A model generated the notes under the pieces. The model was given only the letters and a program-made list of their open reading frames with translations, searched no databases and had not been told where the DNA came from. From positions 1-64,000 of the forward strand of contig JADZBH010000009.1 of assembly GCA_020852175.1 (NCBI GenBank): a DNA stretch of 64,000 nt, read 5' to 3'. A program made the position numbers and the translations under genes. Below are positions 8,451 through 17,322 of this stretch, piece by piece (positions within the stretch are counted from its first letter, which is position 1; every line of letters begins with the position of its first letter). The stretch is from Bryobacterales bacterium (GTDB taxonomy: Bacteria; Acidobacteriota; Terriglobia; Bryobacterales; Bryobacteraceae).

Positions 8451-8795
8451 TCAGGCGCGACGCGGCGCGGCCGGCGCCAATTCGCCGCTCCCGGTAAGAA
8501 TCCGATCGCGCATCCGGACTACCTCGGCAAGGTTCATCAACGAATGCTCGAGTAATATGCCCACGCCAAAGCCATCGCCGTCGGTGGCGCAATAGCACAC
8601 CTCGCCCAGCAGCAGCGCGTTGTTCAGATCGATGCGAACCGGCAGATCGCAATCGAGAGGCTGCTCCAGTCGAAGACGGGCCCCGCGACCGCTCACATTC
8701 ACCAGCACCGCGTCATAATGCCTGGGCGGCGATGAGAGCACCGTGATGCGGATGGGCGCGTTCCACGGCAGTCGCGGCTCGGCTCGGCGTTCCAT
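8451..8795 (-). CDS. PilZ-domain protein
   Basis: A 114-residue single-domain protein. It carries the two PilZ c-di-GMP-binding elements: an arginine-rich start (ERRAEPRLPW, equivalent to RxxxR) and, after about 25 residues, NVSGRGARLR in place of the common DxSxxG. The Asp-to-Asn change in the second element is a small deviation but the Ser and Gly are kept. The frame is open far upstream, but the ATG at 8795 places the arginine motif at the N-terminus as in other stand-alone PilZ proteins. The likely role is a c-di-GMP effector for motility, adhesion or polysaccharide; the target is unknown. Confidence 0.85.
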   Translation of the reverse strand: MERRAEPRLPWNAPIRITVLSSPPRHYDAVLVNVSGRGARLRLEQPLDCDLPVRIDLNNALLLGEVCYCATDGDGFGVGILLEHSLMNLAEVVRMRDRILTGSGELAPAAPRRA

Positions 8796-8913
8796 GTGTA
8801 GCTTATCGGACCCGGCACCGGAAATCTTGGTGGATTTAGCGTCAATTGCAGGTTCCGGCCGCGCGTTGTTACGATCGGGATGAGATTGAACCGCCTTCAT
8901 ACTGCATCCGTTC

Positions 8914-10167
8914 ATGCTGTCACGCCGCCATTTTTTGCCAACGTTCGCCAGCCTTGCCTCGCCCCGGCTCGTCCGCGCCCGGAAAACGCCCCACATCGTT
9001 TTGCGCTCCTCCTGGCAAACGGTGAATATCGGCGACATCGGCCATACACCCGGCGTGCTCGCTTTACTGGAGCGCCATGTGCCGGAGGCGAAGGTTTCGC
9101 TCTGGCCCATGGACATTGGAAACGGCGTCGAGGCCATGCTGCGCCGACGCTTCCCGAAGGTGGCGATTCTCAAGACCAGACAGGAAGCCCACGCCTGCGA
9201 TTTCCTGCTGCACGGCTCAGGCCCCTATCTCACCGCGCACAGGGACGTGGCCGAGTGGCGTAAGGAAACCGGCAAGCCTTACGGCGTCTATGGCATCACC
9301 ATGGCGGCGGCGGGCGACCCGGGCCTGCTCCGCATGAGCAATAACGGCCTGGACGGCTATTGCCGCGACCTGCTGGACACGGCCCGCTTCGTCTTTCTCC
9401 GCGACGGCGTCTCGCTCGACGTGGTCCGGAAACACGGCGTGAAGTCGCCGGTCATCGAGTTCTGTCCCGATGGCGCCTTCGCCGCGGACGTGCGCGACGA
9501 CCAGACGGCGCTCGCCTTCCTTTCACAACACGGACTTGAAAAAGGCCGCTTCATCTGCTGCCTGCCCAGGCTGCGCGGCACGCCCTACTGGCGCGTGAAG
9601 CCGGGCTATGCCTTCGACGGGGCCAGGCACCGCCACAACGAGGAGATGAAGGAGCACGACCATGCGCCGGTGCGCGACGGCATTGTCTCCATCGTGCGCG
9701 AAACAGGCATGAAGGTGCTGGTGTGTCCCGAGGATGCCACGCAGATGGAGACCGGCAAGGAGATGCTGGTGGACCCGCTGCCGGCCAGCGTGAAGCCGCA
9801 CGTTGTGTGGCGCGAGAAGTACTGGCTCACCAGCGAGGCGCTGAGCGTCTACGTTCGTTCCGCCGGGCTGCTCAGCATGGAGATGCACAGCCCGATCATG
9901 GCGCTCGGCAACGGGATTCCGGCGATTGTCTGCCGTTTCGCGGAGCAGACGACAAAGGGCTTCATGTGGCGCGACATCGGCCTGAACGGCTGGCTTTTCG
10001 ACCTGGACAAGGAAGAGGAGTCGCGCCGTGTGGCTCCCGCGGCGCTGGTCATGGCCCGCAACCCGCGGGAAGCGCGCAAGAAGGCGGCGCAAGCGCTCGA
10101 GTTCGTGCACAAGCGGCAAGGGGAAACGATGGCGGTGGTGAAACAGGAGGCAATGGCCGCCGTGTGA
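8914..10167 (+). CDS. Polysaccharide pyruvyltransferase-like protein with export-type leader
   Basis: A 417-residue protein resembling the polysaccharide pyruvyl transferase (CsaB-like) family. It has an early NIGDIGHTPG segment matching the family's N-GD start, GSGPYL in the middle, FLRDGVSLDVV, and a late SMEMHSPIMALGNGIPAI segment matching the conserved H-P-A-x-G-P pattern. The N-terminus reads MLSRRHFLPTFASL, like a twin-arginine or start-transfer leader, which is unusual for a family that normally works in the cytoplasm. It faces away from the PilZ gene. I am confident of the fold, less so of pyruvyl transfer as the reaction. Confidence 0.78.
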   Translation: MLSRRHFLPTFASLASPRLVRARKTPHIVLRSSWQTVNIGDIGHTPGVLALLERHVPEAKVSLWPMDIGNGVEAMLRRRFPKVAILKTRQEAHACDFLLHGSGPYLTAHRDVAEWRKETGKPYGVYGITMAAAGDPGLLRMSNNGLDGYCRDLLDTARFVFLRDGVSLDVVRKHGVKSPVIEFCPDGAFAADVRDDQTALAFLSQHGLEKGRFICCLPRLRGTPYWRVKPGYAFDGARHRHNEEMKEHDHAPVRDGIVSIVRETGMKVLVCPEDATQMETGKEMLVDPLPASVKPHVVWREKYWLTSEALSVYVRSAGLLSMEMHSPIMALGNGIPAIVCRFAEQTTKGFMWRDIGLNGWLFDLDKEEESRRVAPAALVMARNPREARKKAAQALEFVHKRQGETMAVVKQEAMAAV

Positions 10168-10186
10168 TGACGAATGCTGGCGCGCG

Positions 10187-10543
10187 CTACCGCCAGGCGG
10201 CCAGCAGCCAGGCAAACACAGCCAGCAGCGACAACACGCCCAACTCAATCCAGCCGCGCGTGGAAAGCCGCCACCGGGGCTGGACCGTCTGCTCCTTCCG
10301 CCGCGTGGCAAGCGCCGAGATGAGCCGCGAATCCAACTCCGACTCCTGCCCTCGCAACGACTTCAGGATCTCCTGCCGGCCGCGTTCATCGGCGATCAGC
10401 AGCGTCGCCGAGTTTTCACCCGACAACGCACGGTCCATCTGTTCCTGCACGGCGGGGGGCATCTCCTCCAACGAGCGGTAGGTGCGCACCGTACTGCCGG
10501 CGCCCACCACGATCGTGGAGACCTTCTGCATCAGCTTGCTCAT
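10187..10543 (-). CDS. Small C-tail-anchored protein of unknown function
   Basis: A 118-residue protein. The first ~90 residues are hydrophilic and predicted soluble (VRTYRSLEEMPPAVQEQMDR, then a helical region rich in E, R and L). A single hydrophobic segment (GVLSLLAVFAWLLAAW) ends the protein, followed by one Arg. This is a tail-anchored topology with the bulk of the protein in the cytoplasm. I do not recognise the family. It lies just downstream of the LysR gene on the same strand (18 nt after its stop) and converges on the pyruvyltransferase-like gene. Confidence 0.7.
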   Translation of the reverse strand: MSKLMQKVSTIVVGAGSTVRTYRSLEEMPPAVQEQMDRALSGENSATLLIADERGRQEILKSLRGQESELDSRLISALATRRKEQTVQPRWRLSTRGWIELGVLSLLAVFAWLLAAWR

Positions 10544-10561
10544 CTGTGTCTCTACTCTACC

Positions 10562-11488
10562 CTATCGGCCGCTCACCGCTCGCGGTACACGAGAACCGGA
10601 CGGCGAGACATCGGAATGTTCCAACATCACCTGGATAAACCCGAGAGCCGCCTTGGAAAGTGACTTATCTTTCCGGTAGACCAACGCTAGGCGGCGGATC
10701 AATGGCTCCGGCCCCAGGGAGACCGCCGCCAGCCGTCCCTGCTCCACCTCCTCGGCGCAGTGCGAGGCGGCCAGGAAACTGATGCCCAGCCGCGCCAGGA
10801 CAAACCTCTTCGTCATCTCGGTGGCGTCGAGTTCCATCGAGATTTGAAGGTCGGGCTCCACCAGTTCCAGCCACTCGTTCAAGCGCGCGCGCGTGGTGCC
10901 GCTCTTGGGCAGCAGGAGGGGCTGGCCAAGAAGGTCGCGCGGCAGGATATGAGGCCTGGACGCCAGAGGGTGGCCAACGGGCGCGATCAGCTTGATCTCA
11001 TCGGAGTGAATCGGCGCCACCTGAAGCCGCTTCTCGGCGACGGGCATCTGCGTCACCCCGAAGTCCGCCTGATTGTTCACGATGGCTTCCACGATGGCCG
11101 AGCCGTAGCTGCGCTCCACCTGAAGCTGGATGTTCGGAAACAACTGTTTGTATTCGGAGAAGACCTCGGGCAGGACGTAGATGCAGGTGGCCTCGTTGGC
11201 GGCGATCACCAGTTCGCCCCTGGGCGTGCGCTCCAGTTCGTTGATCGCATCCTGGGCGCGGCGGCGCAGGTCCAGGAGTTGCTCGGCGTATTCGGCGAAG
11301 ATGCGCCCGGCGGGAGTCAATGCGATGCGCGTGCCCAGCCTCTCGAACAAGGGGGCGTTCAATTCCTGTTCCAGTTGGCGCACCTGGGCGGAGATGGCGG
11401 GTTGCGTGCGAAAGCAGGTCTGCGCAGCCTTGGAAAAACTCTTCAGCCGCACAATTTCTAGAAAGGTGCGCAGTTGGTCTAGGTCCAT
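10562..11488 (-). CDS. LysR-family transcriptional regulator
   Basis: A 308-residue LTTR. The N-terminal winged helix-turn-helix is clear (MDLDQLRTFLEIVRLKSFSK, then TQPAISAQVRQLEQELNAPLFER and LTPAG), and a periplasmic-binding-protein-like effector domain follows from about residue 90. The ligand cannot be read from the sequence. LTTRs usually regulate a divergent neighbour; here the divergent gene is the TIGR03790-family protein, with only about 30-120 nt between starts, so that gene is a candidate target. The segment holds an early stop-free TTG for that gene and no obvious T-N11-A box that I would defend. Confidence 0.94.
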   Translation of the reverse strand: MDLDQLRTFLEIVRLKSFSKAAQTCFRTQPAISAQVRQLEQELNAPLFERLGTRIALTPAGRIFAEYAEQLLDLRRRAQDAINELERTPRGELVIAANEATCIYVLPEVFSEYKQLFPNIQLQVERSYGSAIVEAIVNNQADFGVTQMPVAEKRLQVAPIHSDEIKLIAPVGHPLASRPHILPRDLLGQPLLLPKSGTTRARLNEWLELVEPDLQISMELDATEMTKRFVLARLGISFLAASHCAEEVEQGRLAAVSLGPEPLIRRLALVYRKDKSLSKAALGFIQVMLEHSDVSPSGSRVPRAVSGR

Positions 11489-11518
11489 ACCAGGTACGAC
11501 CGGACGGCGGTTGCGGAC

Positions 11519-12691
11519 TTGATCCCGCGATCATACCATGAGGCATGCCCGCACCGCCTTCCGCCGCTCTCTCCGGTGCAGCCCCCCGCGAAGGATGCCC
11601 CCGCTAAAGTGCGGTCTCGCGGCGCATTCCTGCTGGGTCTGGCCGGATCCGCCCTGTGCGCCGCCTGGTGCCAGGGACCCGAGCGCGTACTTGTCGTGGT
11701 GAACCGGAACAGCCCGGAATCCGGCGCGATCGCCACTTATTATTCCGCGCGGCGTAAAATTCCCGAGCGCCAGGTTTGCCTGATCGCGGCGCCCGCCGCC
11801 GAGGTGATCGGCCGCGACGAGTATGAGCGCACCGTGGAAGCCCCCGTCCGCCGCTGCCTGCAGGAGCGCCGGCTGGTAGAGCAGATCTTCTACCTGGCGA
11901 CCACTCTCGGCGTTCCGCTGCACATCCGCGGCCCGAGAAGCCGCGACTCCACCGGCGCCAGTGTCGACTCCGAACTGGCGCTGCTCTATGCGCGCATGAA
12001 AAAGATGCGCGTGGACATCGCCGGACCGCAGGCCAACCCGATGTTCCAGCAGACCGACACGCCGTTTTCGCACCGCGCCTTTCCCATCTACCTGGTGACG
12101 CGCCTGGCCGCCTATGACGTGGAAACCGTCAAGCGCATGATCGACCGGGGACTGGCCGCGCGCAACCGCGGCATCGTGTATCTCGACATGAAGGAGGGCT
12201 CCGACGTCCCGGGCGAGTCATGGCTGCGCGACGCGCACATCTTTCTCCCGCAAGCACGCTCGCTTCTCGAACAGACAAGCGAGGTTTGGTACGATCGCCG
12301 CGACGCGATCGGCTATGCTTCCTGGGGCTCCAACGACCGCAACCGGAAGCGGCGCGCGCTGGGCTTCCAGTGGCTTCCCGGCGCCATCGCCACCGAATTT
12401 GTCTCCAGCAACGGCCGTACCTTCCGGCGCCCGCCCTCTGGTTGGGACTTCACGCAGGACTTCGCCGGTTCGCCGCAATCGCTCACGGCGGATCTGATCG
12501 CTGAAGGAGCCACCGGCGCTTCGGGACATACGGCCGAGCCTTACCTCGCCTACACGCCCCGGCCGGAACTGCTGTTCCCCGCCTATCTCGGCGGCCGGAA
12601 CCTGGCCGAGAGTTACTACATCGCCATTCCCGCGCTCGGTTGGATGAACATCGTGGCGGGCGATCCGCTGGTGAAACTCGGGCCGCCGTAG
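11519..12691 (+). CDS. TIGR03790-family exported protein
   Basis: Up to 390 residues. The segment RVLVVVNRNSPESGAIATYY is the start of the TIGR03790 domain, followed by YYSARRKIPERQVCLI and, later, IVYLDMKEG and the C-terminal ALGWMNIVAGDPLV, which is also typical. The family is frequent in Acidobacteria, Planctomycetes and Myxococcota and has no assigned function. The longest start is TTG at 11519; a GTG at 11609 would give a cleaner signal peptide (SRGAFLLGLAGSALCAAW) and is equally likely. It diverges from the LysR gene. Confidence 0.85.
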   Translation: MIPRSYHEACPHRLPPLSPVQPPAKDAPAKVRSRGAFLLGLAGSALCAAWCQGPERVLVVVNRNSPESGAIATYYSARRKIPERQVCLIAAPAAEVIGRDEYERTVEAPVRRCLQERRLVEQIFYLATTLGVPLHIRGPRSRDSTGASVDSELALLYARMKKMRVDIAGPQANPMFQQTDTPFSHRAFPIYLVTRLAAYDVETVKRMIDRGLAARNRGIVYLDMKEGSDVPGESWLRDAHIFLPQARSLLEQTSEVWYDRRDAIGYASWGSNDRNRKRRALGFQWLPGAIATEFVSSNGRTFRRPPSGWDFTQDFAGSPQSLTADLIAEGATGASGHTAEPYLAYTPRPELLFPAYLGGRNLAESYYIAIPALGWMNIVAGDPLVKLGPP

Positions 12692-12706
12692 GCCAGCGGG
12701 CGCGCG

Positions 12707-13510
12707 CTACCGCGGCGGCGGCAAAACCTTCGTGTCCTCGGGCAAAGTGAACAACGAGTCCGTCAGATCGCCGTTGATCTTCACGCTCTCGGAATAGAGC
12801 TGAAAGATGCGTTCGCCGTCGCGTTCGCGCTGCATGGTGAAGGGCCACATCACGCCGCCCACATCGCGGTACTTGTCAAAACGGGTCACCTCCTCGCGCC
12901 GCTCGCGCGTCACCGGATCGCGCCGGAAGAATACCTGCCGCACGGGCAGGTGCGTCGAGGTATGGAACTCGGCGGCGACGCTCGTATTGGCCGAATCGGT
13001 GAAGGTGACGCGGTCCACCGGAGCGTTATCGACAATCTCCGATCCGTTGTACTCGACGATCATCTCCGGTTCCTGCAACCGCTGGCGAAGCAGGTAGAAA
13101 ATGTTCCGGAGCGTGGTGTCCTGGAAACGCGCGATGGTCTCCGCGGGCAGCGGCGCGGCGCCGCGGTAGGTGATCGACCAGCCCTTGGTTTCGTCGAACA
13201 GGATCGCGTAGTCCTCTTTCTTGGGATCGCGGTAAAAACTCTGCCGCTCCCGCACATACACCTTGCCTCTTGCCGGACCATCGGGAGGCGTCAGGTAGCG
13301 CGTGTACAGCGTTGCCTTGGCCAGGCCGCGCAATTGCTCGCGATAGAAGGAGTACATCCTACCGGACTCGGTGCGGTCTTCCATGGCCAGAAACTTTTCA
13401 CCGCCCAAGGCCGCCAGCACGAGGTCCACGATTTCACGGCCCCGCCGCATGGCCTGGCTCTGCCCGCGCGCGGCGGCGGGAATCAGCGCGAGCATCTGGC
13501 GCCTGTTCAT
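12707..13510 (-). CDS. LolA/outer-membrane lipoprotein-sorting-like exported protein
   Basis: A 267-residue protein with a short leader (MNRRQMLALIPAAARGQSQA) and a beta-rich body that looks like a LolA/LppX-type half-barrel: ALGGEKFLAMEDR, KGWSITYRG, VDRVTFTDS, LPVRQVFFRRD, DVGGVMWPFTMQ. The same pattern occurs in the C-terminal ~215 residues of the M16-like protein encoded just upstream. The two look paralogous by order and motif. The ATG overlaps the M16 stop (ATGA), so it is translationally coupled and probably forms part of the same envelope complex. The function is unknown. Confidence 0.75.
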   Translation of the reverse strand: MNRRQMLALIPAAARGQSQAMRRGREIVDLVLAALGGEKFLAMEDRTESGRMYSFYREQLRGLAKATLYTRYLTPPDGPARGKVYVRERQSFYRDPKKEDYAILFDETKGWSITYRGAAPLPAETIARFQDTTLRNIFYLLRQRLQEPEMIVEYNGSEIVDNAPVDRVTFTDSANTSVAAEFHTSTHLPVRQVFFRRDPVTRERREEVTRFDKYRDVGGVMWPFTMQRERDGERIFQLYSESVKINGDLTDSLFTLPEDTKVLPPPR

Positions 13511-15765
13511 GGCCGCCTGCCAATCTCTTCTTCCGTCAAACCGGTATTGAAGCGCATCTGCTGCAAGATGAATTCGGCGAACTCACGCCCATTCTGTTTG
13601 ACGGCGATCCGGTGCGGCATGAGTACGCCGGAGACGTCGCGAAAGTCCGAAAACTGCTCCTCCACGCGAATCGGAGCGCCGTCGGTGGGGCGCTGTTCGA
13701 GAAATCGCAAACGTTCGGGCAGTCCGGTGTCGAAGTCGAACGCCATCTCCACCACATAATTTTCAGATGACGTGATCTGCACCAGTCCCGCCCCGGCATA
13801 GGCCACACGGTAGCCCTCCTCGTGGTCCGCGCGCACCAGGCGGAACAGCAGGCGGATCACTTCGTTGCGAAACTGCCGCGCCACCAAAGGCGAGAGACTG
13901 TTCAGGTTGCGGCCGTTGTGCACCCAACCCAGCTTGCCGTCGAAAAAACTGACGCCGCTGCCGATCGACGCCTTTTGCTCCTGCCTGTAGGAGACCGGCT
14001 TGCGCCAGGAATTATGTTGTTCGATCACGATGGCGGGCGAGGAGCGCGTGAGCACGGCCCGGTAGTCCCACACGGCGTCGGTGAGTGAGTCCAGGCGCTG
14101 CTGGCCTCCCATGGCCTTCCGCGCGCGAGCCAGCAGTTCCGCGGCCCGGGCGCGTCCGGCTTCGCTCTCGTCGGCCTTGTAGGCCGGTTCGGCCAGGGGC
14201 GTCAACGTTGCCTTGGCCACGGGCAGCCCCGCGGCGGACGGCGCCGAACGGTAGTCGCGTTCGTCTCCGGTTAAAACATAAAATGCCGATTCCGGTTTTA
14301 CCAGTTCTTCGATCCGCCGGGCGTAACCGGCGGGAGCCATGGCGGCCGCGGCGGCGTGAACGGCGCTCCAGTATCCCGGATCGATGCCCAGCGCCGTAGC
14401 GCGCATCAGCAGGCGGAAGCGCGCGGGCGGCGAACTGGAATCCAAGGCGAGGTTGCGCAGGAAGGCGCGCTTGGCGGACTCCAGCGCCGCCGGAGCAGGC
14501 TTCTCCGCCGCCAGTTGCCGCACCCGCTTTATCAGTGCGATCGTGGCGTCGACGGCTTCCCGGGGGCGCAACGGCATGGCTGATTGGAGGACGGGCAACT
14601 CGGCGGGCCCCAGACCGGTGAGCAGCCGCGGAGCGTCGCTGCCGGAAAGGTAGCGGGACATGAGGGTGTCCAGCTCCGCACCCGGCTGCGACTGCAGCAG
14701 CGCCGCGAAAATTCCCAACGCGGCCAGGTCCTCGGGCGGCCGGCTCGCCCCCATCCGGCCCCAGGGCAATGCCAGCAACAGCCGGGCTTCCAGCGCGTTC
14801 GGCTGGTCGATGGCGATCAACTTTCCATGCGCCAAGGGCAAGGGTGCGGCAGGAGGCGAAGCACTGGCGGCGGCGGTCCATGCGCCCAGCGTCGCGGCGG
14901 CCATACGGCGCGCCTCATCCAGAGTAATGTCGCCGCTCAGCCCGATCCAGGTGCGCCCGGGCGTCACCGTGGCCGCGTACTGTTCCTGAATCGCATCGCG
15001 ATCGATCATCCGGATGTCGTCGTAGGTGAAGCGCCGGCTCCACGGCGACTGCTCGCCGAACCAGGCCGCCTCGGCCTCCTGGATCCCGGTCAGGTCCAGG
15101 TTGCGGGGCCGCGCCTGGATGGCGGCGCGCATCTGTCCGGTGATGTCGTCGATGGCGCTTCGTTGGAAGGCCGGGCGCGCCAGCATCTCCGCCATCAGTT
15201 GCAGCAGGTCCGGCAGGTCCTCTTTCCGGCAGCGGGCGGTCCATTCGGTGAGCACCGGCCCGACGCTGACCTGAAGGCCCAGGTGACGCTCCTCCAGAAA
15301 CTCCTCGACGGCCTTTCCGCCGCGGTCGCGCGTGCCGCCATGGCGCAGGCTATGGGCCACCGCGCGATTTAACCCGCGCTTGCCTGGAGGGTCCTGGCTG
15401 TAGCCGTTGGCGAGCAGCATCGCCACCTCCACCACCGGCAGCGCGGCGTTGCGCGCCACCACGAGTTTCATACCATTGCCCAGAGTTTCCGAGGCCGCAT
15501 CGGGGAGCTTCACGGGCGGCGGCAACACATCGGACAGCCCCAGCGAATAGGACACGGGCGCATCGGCCGGGCGCGACGCGCGTACGGCGGGCTTAGGCGC
15601 AGGGGGTGGAGCTTCCGTCTTCGCCGCGGCCGGGGAAGCCGCCGGACGTGGCGCGGCTCCGGCGGGTTTCGGCGTGCCCGAAGCGGCCGGTTTGGGCGTC
15701 TGTGCCGGGAGCGTTACGGCCAGGCAGAGGGAAATCAGAAGGAAGGCTCGGTACGGGATTCTCAT
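13507..15765 (-). CDS. M16-like protein lacking the zinc motif, with a C-terminal LolA-like domain
   Basis: A 752-residue exported protein. Signal peptide (MRIPYRAFLLISLCLAVTLP), then a Pro/Ala/Lys linker (about 22-70), two M16-type domains (about 90-530) and a C-terminal LolA-like beta domain (about 538-752). Active M16 peptidases need HxxEH; here the aligned segment (131-144) is GLNRAVAHSLRHGG, with R and A in place of the first His and the Glu. It should therefore be inactive, or a non-catalytic partner. The frame stays open to 16740 but the ATG at 15765 overlaps the stop of the other M16 gene (ATGA). The Pro-rich linker suggests a flexible tether. Confidence 0.87.
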   Translation of the reverse strand: MRIPYRAFLLISLCLAVTLPAQTPKPAASGTPKPAGAAPRPAASPAAAKTEAPPPAPKPAVRASRPADAPVSYSLGLSDVLPPPVKLPDAASETLGNGMKLVVARNAALPVVEVAMLLANGYSQDPPGKRGLNRAVAHSLRHGGTRDRGGKAVEEFLEERHLGLQVSVGPVLTEWTARCRKEDLPDLLQLMAEMLARPAFQRSAIDDITGQMRAAIQARPRNLDLTGIQEAEAAWFGEQSPWSRRFTYDDIRMIDRDAIQEQYAATVTPGRTWIGLSGDITLDEARRMAAATLGAWTAAASASPPAAPLPLAHGKLIAIDQPNALEARLLLALPWGRMGASRPPEDLAALGIFAALLQSQPGAELDTLMSRYLSGSDAPRLLTGLGPAELPVLQSAMPLRPREAVDATIALIKRVRQLAAEKPAPAALESAKRAFLRNLALDSSSPPARFRLLMRATALGIDPGYWSAVHAAAAAMAPAGYARRIEELVKPESAFYVLTGDERDYRSAPSAAGLPVAKATLTPLAEPAYKADESEAGRARAAELLARARKAMGGQQRLDSLTDAVWDYRAVLTRSSPAIVIEQHNSWRKPVSYRQEQKASIGSGVSFFDGKLGWVHNGRNLNSLSPLVARQFRNEVIRLLFRLVRADHEEGYRVAYAGAGLVQITSSENYVVEMAFDFDTGLPERLRFLEQRPTDGAPIRVEEQFSDFRDVSGVLMPHRIAVKQNGREFAEFILQQMRFNTGLTEEEIGRRP

Positions 15766-17282
15766 TTCACCTCTCCCGCCGCGGCTGGAAGTCCCGGCTC
15801 CAACACCACCCGCGCTTCCGGCTTGATGAAGCGCGCGGCAGCCGCTCGCAGCGACTCCGGGGTCACGCGCGACCACGCCTCCACCAGCGCGGCCACCGGT
15901 TTCCAGCCACCCATGCTTCCGATGTACTGCGCCGCCGCGGCCGGGTCGGCCAGCATGTTCAGCAGCTTGTCCTCGAGCGAACGCCGCGCGGCGTCCAATT
16001 CGCTTTCGCTCACCGGAGTGCCGCCCAACTCCTCGAAGAACGTCCCCATCATCGCCGTCCACTCCTTCGGCGTGCGCGAGGGGTGATAGGGAATCACGGC
16101 CAGCATCAAGCCGCCCTGCCGCGAGCCGGGCATGGACAGGGAAGGCGCCATACCCGTCAAAAGCGGATTGTTCTTCAGGAACCCTGTGCGGAAGCGGCTC
16201 GACGGACCATCCAGCATCAATTGCGCGATCACGTCGAACACGGGATCGTCGGGATCGCCCTCCGGCGGACGCCGGTAACCGGCGACCATGGCGCCGGGCG
16301 TCTCCTTGGGCGGTGCGGCGCGCACGGCTTGCAGCGGCGGCGCGGGCGGCGCCGTCGCGACAAAGCGCGTACCCGCCGGAATCTTCTCCAGGTAGCGCGA
16401 GGCCAGCGCGCGTGCTTCGGCCTCCGTGATGCCTCCAGCCAGCGTCAGCGTCAGGTTCGCGGCAACCAGCCGCGACTTCAGGTAGGCCTCGGCGTCGGAG
16501 CGCTGCAATCGCTCCAACTCCGCCGGTTCCACCTCCAACAAACCGTAGCCTTGGGGCCCGAAAGCCGCCGCCAGCAGCGTGCGCCGCAAGGCCTGATCGG
16601 CCGTCCCCGCGGCATCGGTGAACTCCCGCATGCGCCTCTCCTTGGCCTGGTACATCAGGCGGGGAAAGGGCGCGCGCAACCATTCGCCGTATAGCAGAAG
16701 GAACGCATCCACGCGGTTGGCAGGCATGCGCACCCACCATTGAATGGCGTCGGCCGAAGCAGTGGCGTGAAACTCGCGCGCGCCGTAGTGCTCCAACGCT
16801 TTCACGGCGAACCGGGGCCTGACGAACGCATCGGCGTTACGAATGGCCACGCGGGCCCGCACGTCGGATTGCATGCGCTCATACAGCCCGCTCGAACCCG
16901 GCTTTGTTTCGGCCGCCCGCGCCTCGGCCACCGCGGCGTTCATCGCCTTCACGGCCAGCCGTTCGCCGGCGATGTCGCGCGAGCCCCGTTCCTCGGGCCC
17001 TTCCTGCAACAGCAGCGGGGCCATGCTGGCCAGTCCGCGCTGGCCCGCGGGGTCGTCGGCATAACCGCCCCGCACGGTGAAACAGGCGGCCACCACGGGC
17101 GAACCCGCATCCTCGATCACGACTACATGCAAGCCGTTGGCGAGCGTGAACTCGCGCACCGCGCCGGCATAGGCATCCAGCCTGAGCGCGCCCGGCAGGC
17201 GTGCGGCCGTCGTAAGAAGTAGGCCCCCGAGCAGGACAGCGGCGAAGGCGCGGCGGCCCCTCTCGCTGCGAATTGAGTCCAT
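15762..17282 (-). CDS. M16-like protein lacking the zinc motif
   Basis: A 506-residue exported protein with a leader or N-terminal anchor (RRAFAAVLLGGLLLTTAA) and two M16 domains. The domain begins in the usual way (FTLANGLHVVVIEDAGSPVV and the GGYADDPAGQRGLAS stretch), but the HxxEH site is replaced: S86, P89 and L90 occupy the His, Glu and His positions. It therefore cannot bind zinc in the normal way. In bacterial M16B pairs one subunit is catalytic and one is not; here both lack the site. It starts 41 nt after the MacB-like permease gene, with a -10-like TACACT and AAGGA before the ATG. Confidence 0.88.
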   Translation of the reverse strand: MDSIRSERGRRAFAAVLLGGLLLTTAARLPGALRLDAYAGAVREFTLANGLHVVVIEDAGSPVVAACFTVRGGYADDPAGQRGLASMAPLLLQEGPEERGSRDIAGERLAVKAMNAAVAEARAAETKPGSSGLYERMQSDVRARVAIRNADAFVRPRFAVKALEHYGAREFHATASADAIQWWVRMPANRVDAFLLLYGEWLRAPFPRLMYQAKERRMREFTDAAGTADQALRRTLLAAAFGPQGYGLLEVEPAELERLQRSDAEAYLKSRLVAANLTLTLAGGITEAEARALASRYLEKIPAGTRFVATAPPAPPLQAVRAAPPKETPGAMVAGYRRPPEGDPDDPVFDVIAQLMLDGPSSRFRTGFLKNNPLLTGMAPSLSMPGSRQGGLMLAVIPYHPSRTPKEWTAMMGTFFEELGGTPVSESELDAARRSLEDKLLNMLADPAAAAQYIGSMGGWKPVAALVEAWSRVTPESLRAAAARFIKPEARVVLEPGLPAAAGEVK

Positions 17283-17289
17283 TCCTTAC

Positions 17290-17295
17290 AGTGTA
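17290..17295 (-). promoter_or_regulatory. -10-like TACACT close to a start codon (possible leaderless promoter)
   Basis: On the minus strand TACACT lies 7 nt before the ATG at 17282. The spacer also contains AAGGA, so ordinary initiation on a transcript read through from the permease genes is possible too. It would allow the M16 pair to be expressed apart from the permeases. Confidence 0.35.
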
Positions 17296-17322
17296 AAGGT
17301 TCCCGGGGCGTTGCCCGCCCGT

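Noticed and set aside
12688-12720. Inverted repeat CCGCCG/CGGCGG between two converging genes as a bidirectional terminator
   Set aside because: The pairing is partial, the loop is long and no T-run follows; short GC-rich repeats arise easily at this base composition.
13507-17282. Calling the M16 genes active zinc proteases or PqqF-like
   Set aside because: The HxxEH motif is missing from both; a protease call would mislead.
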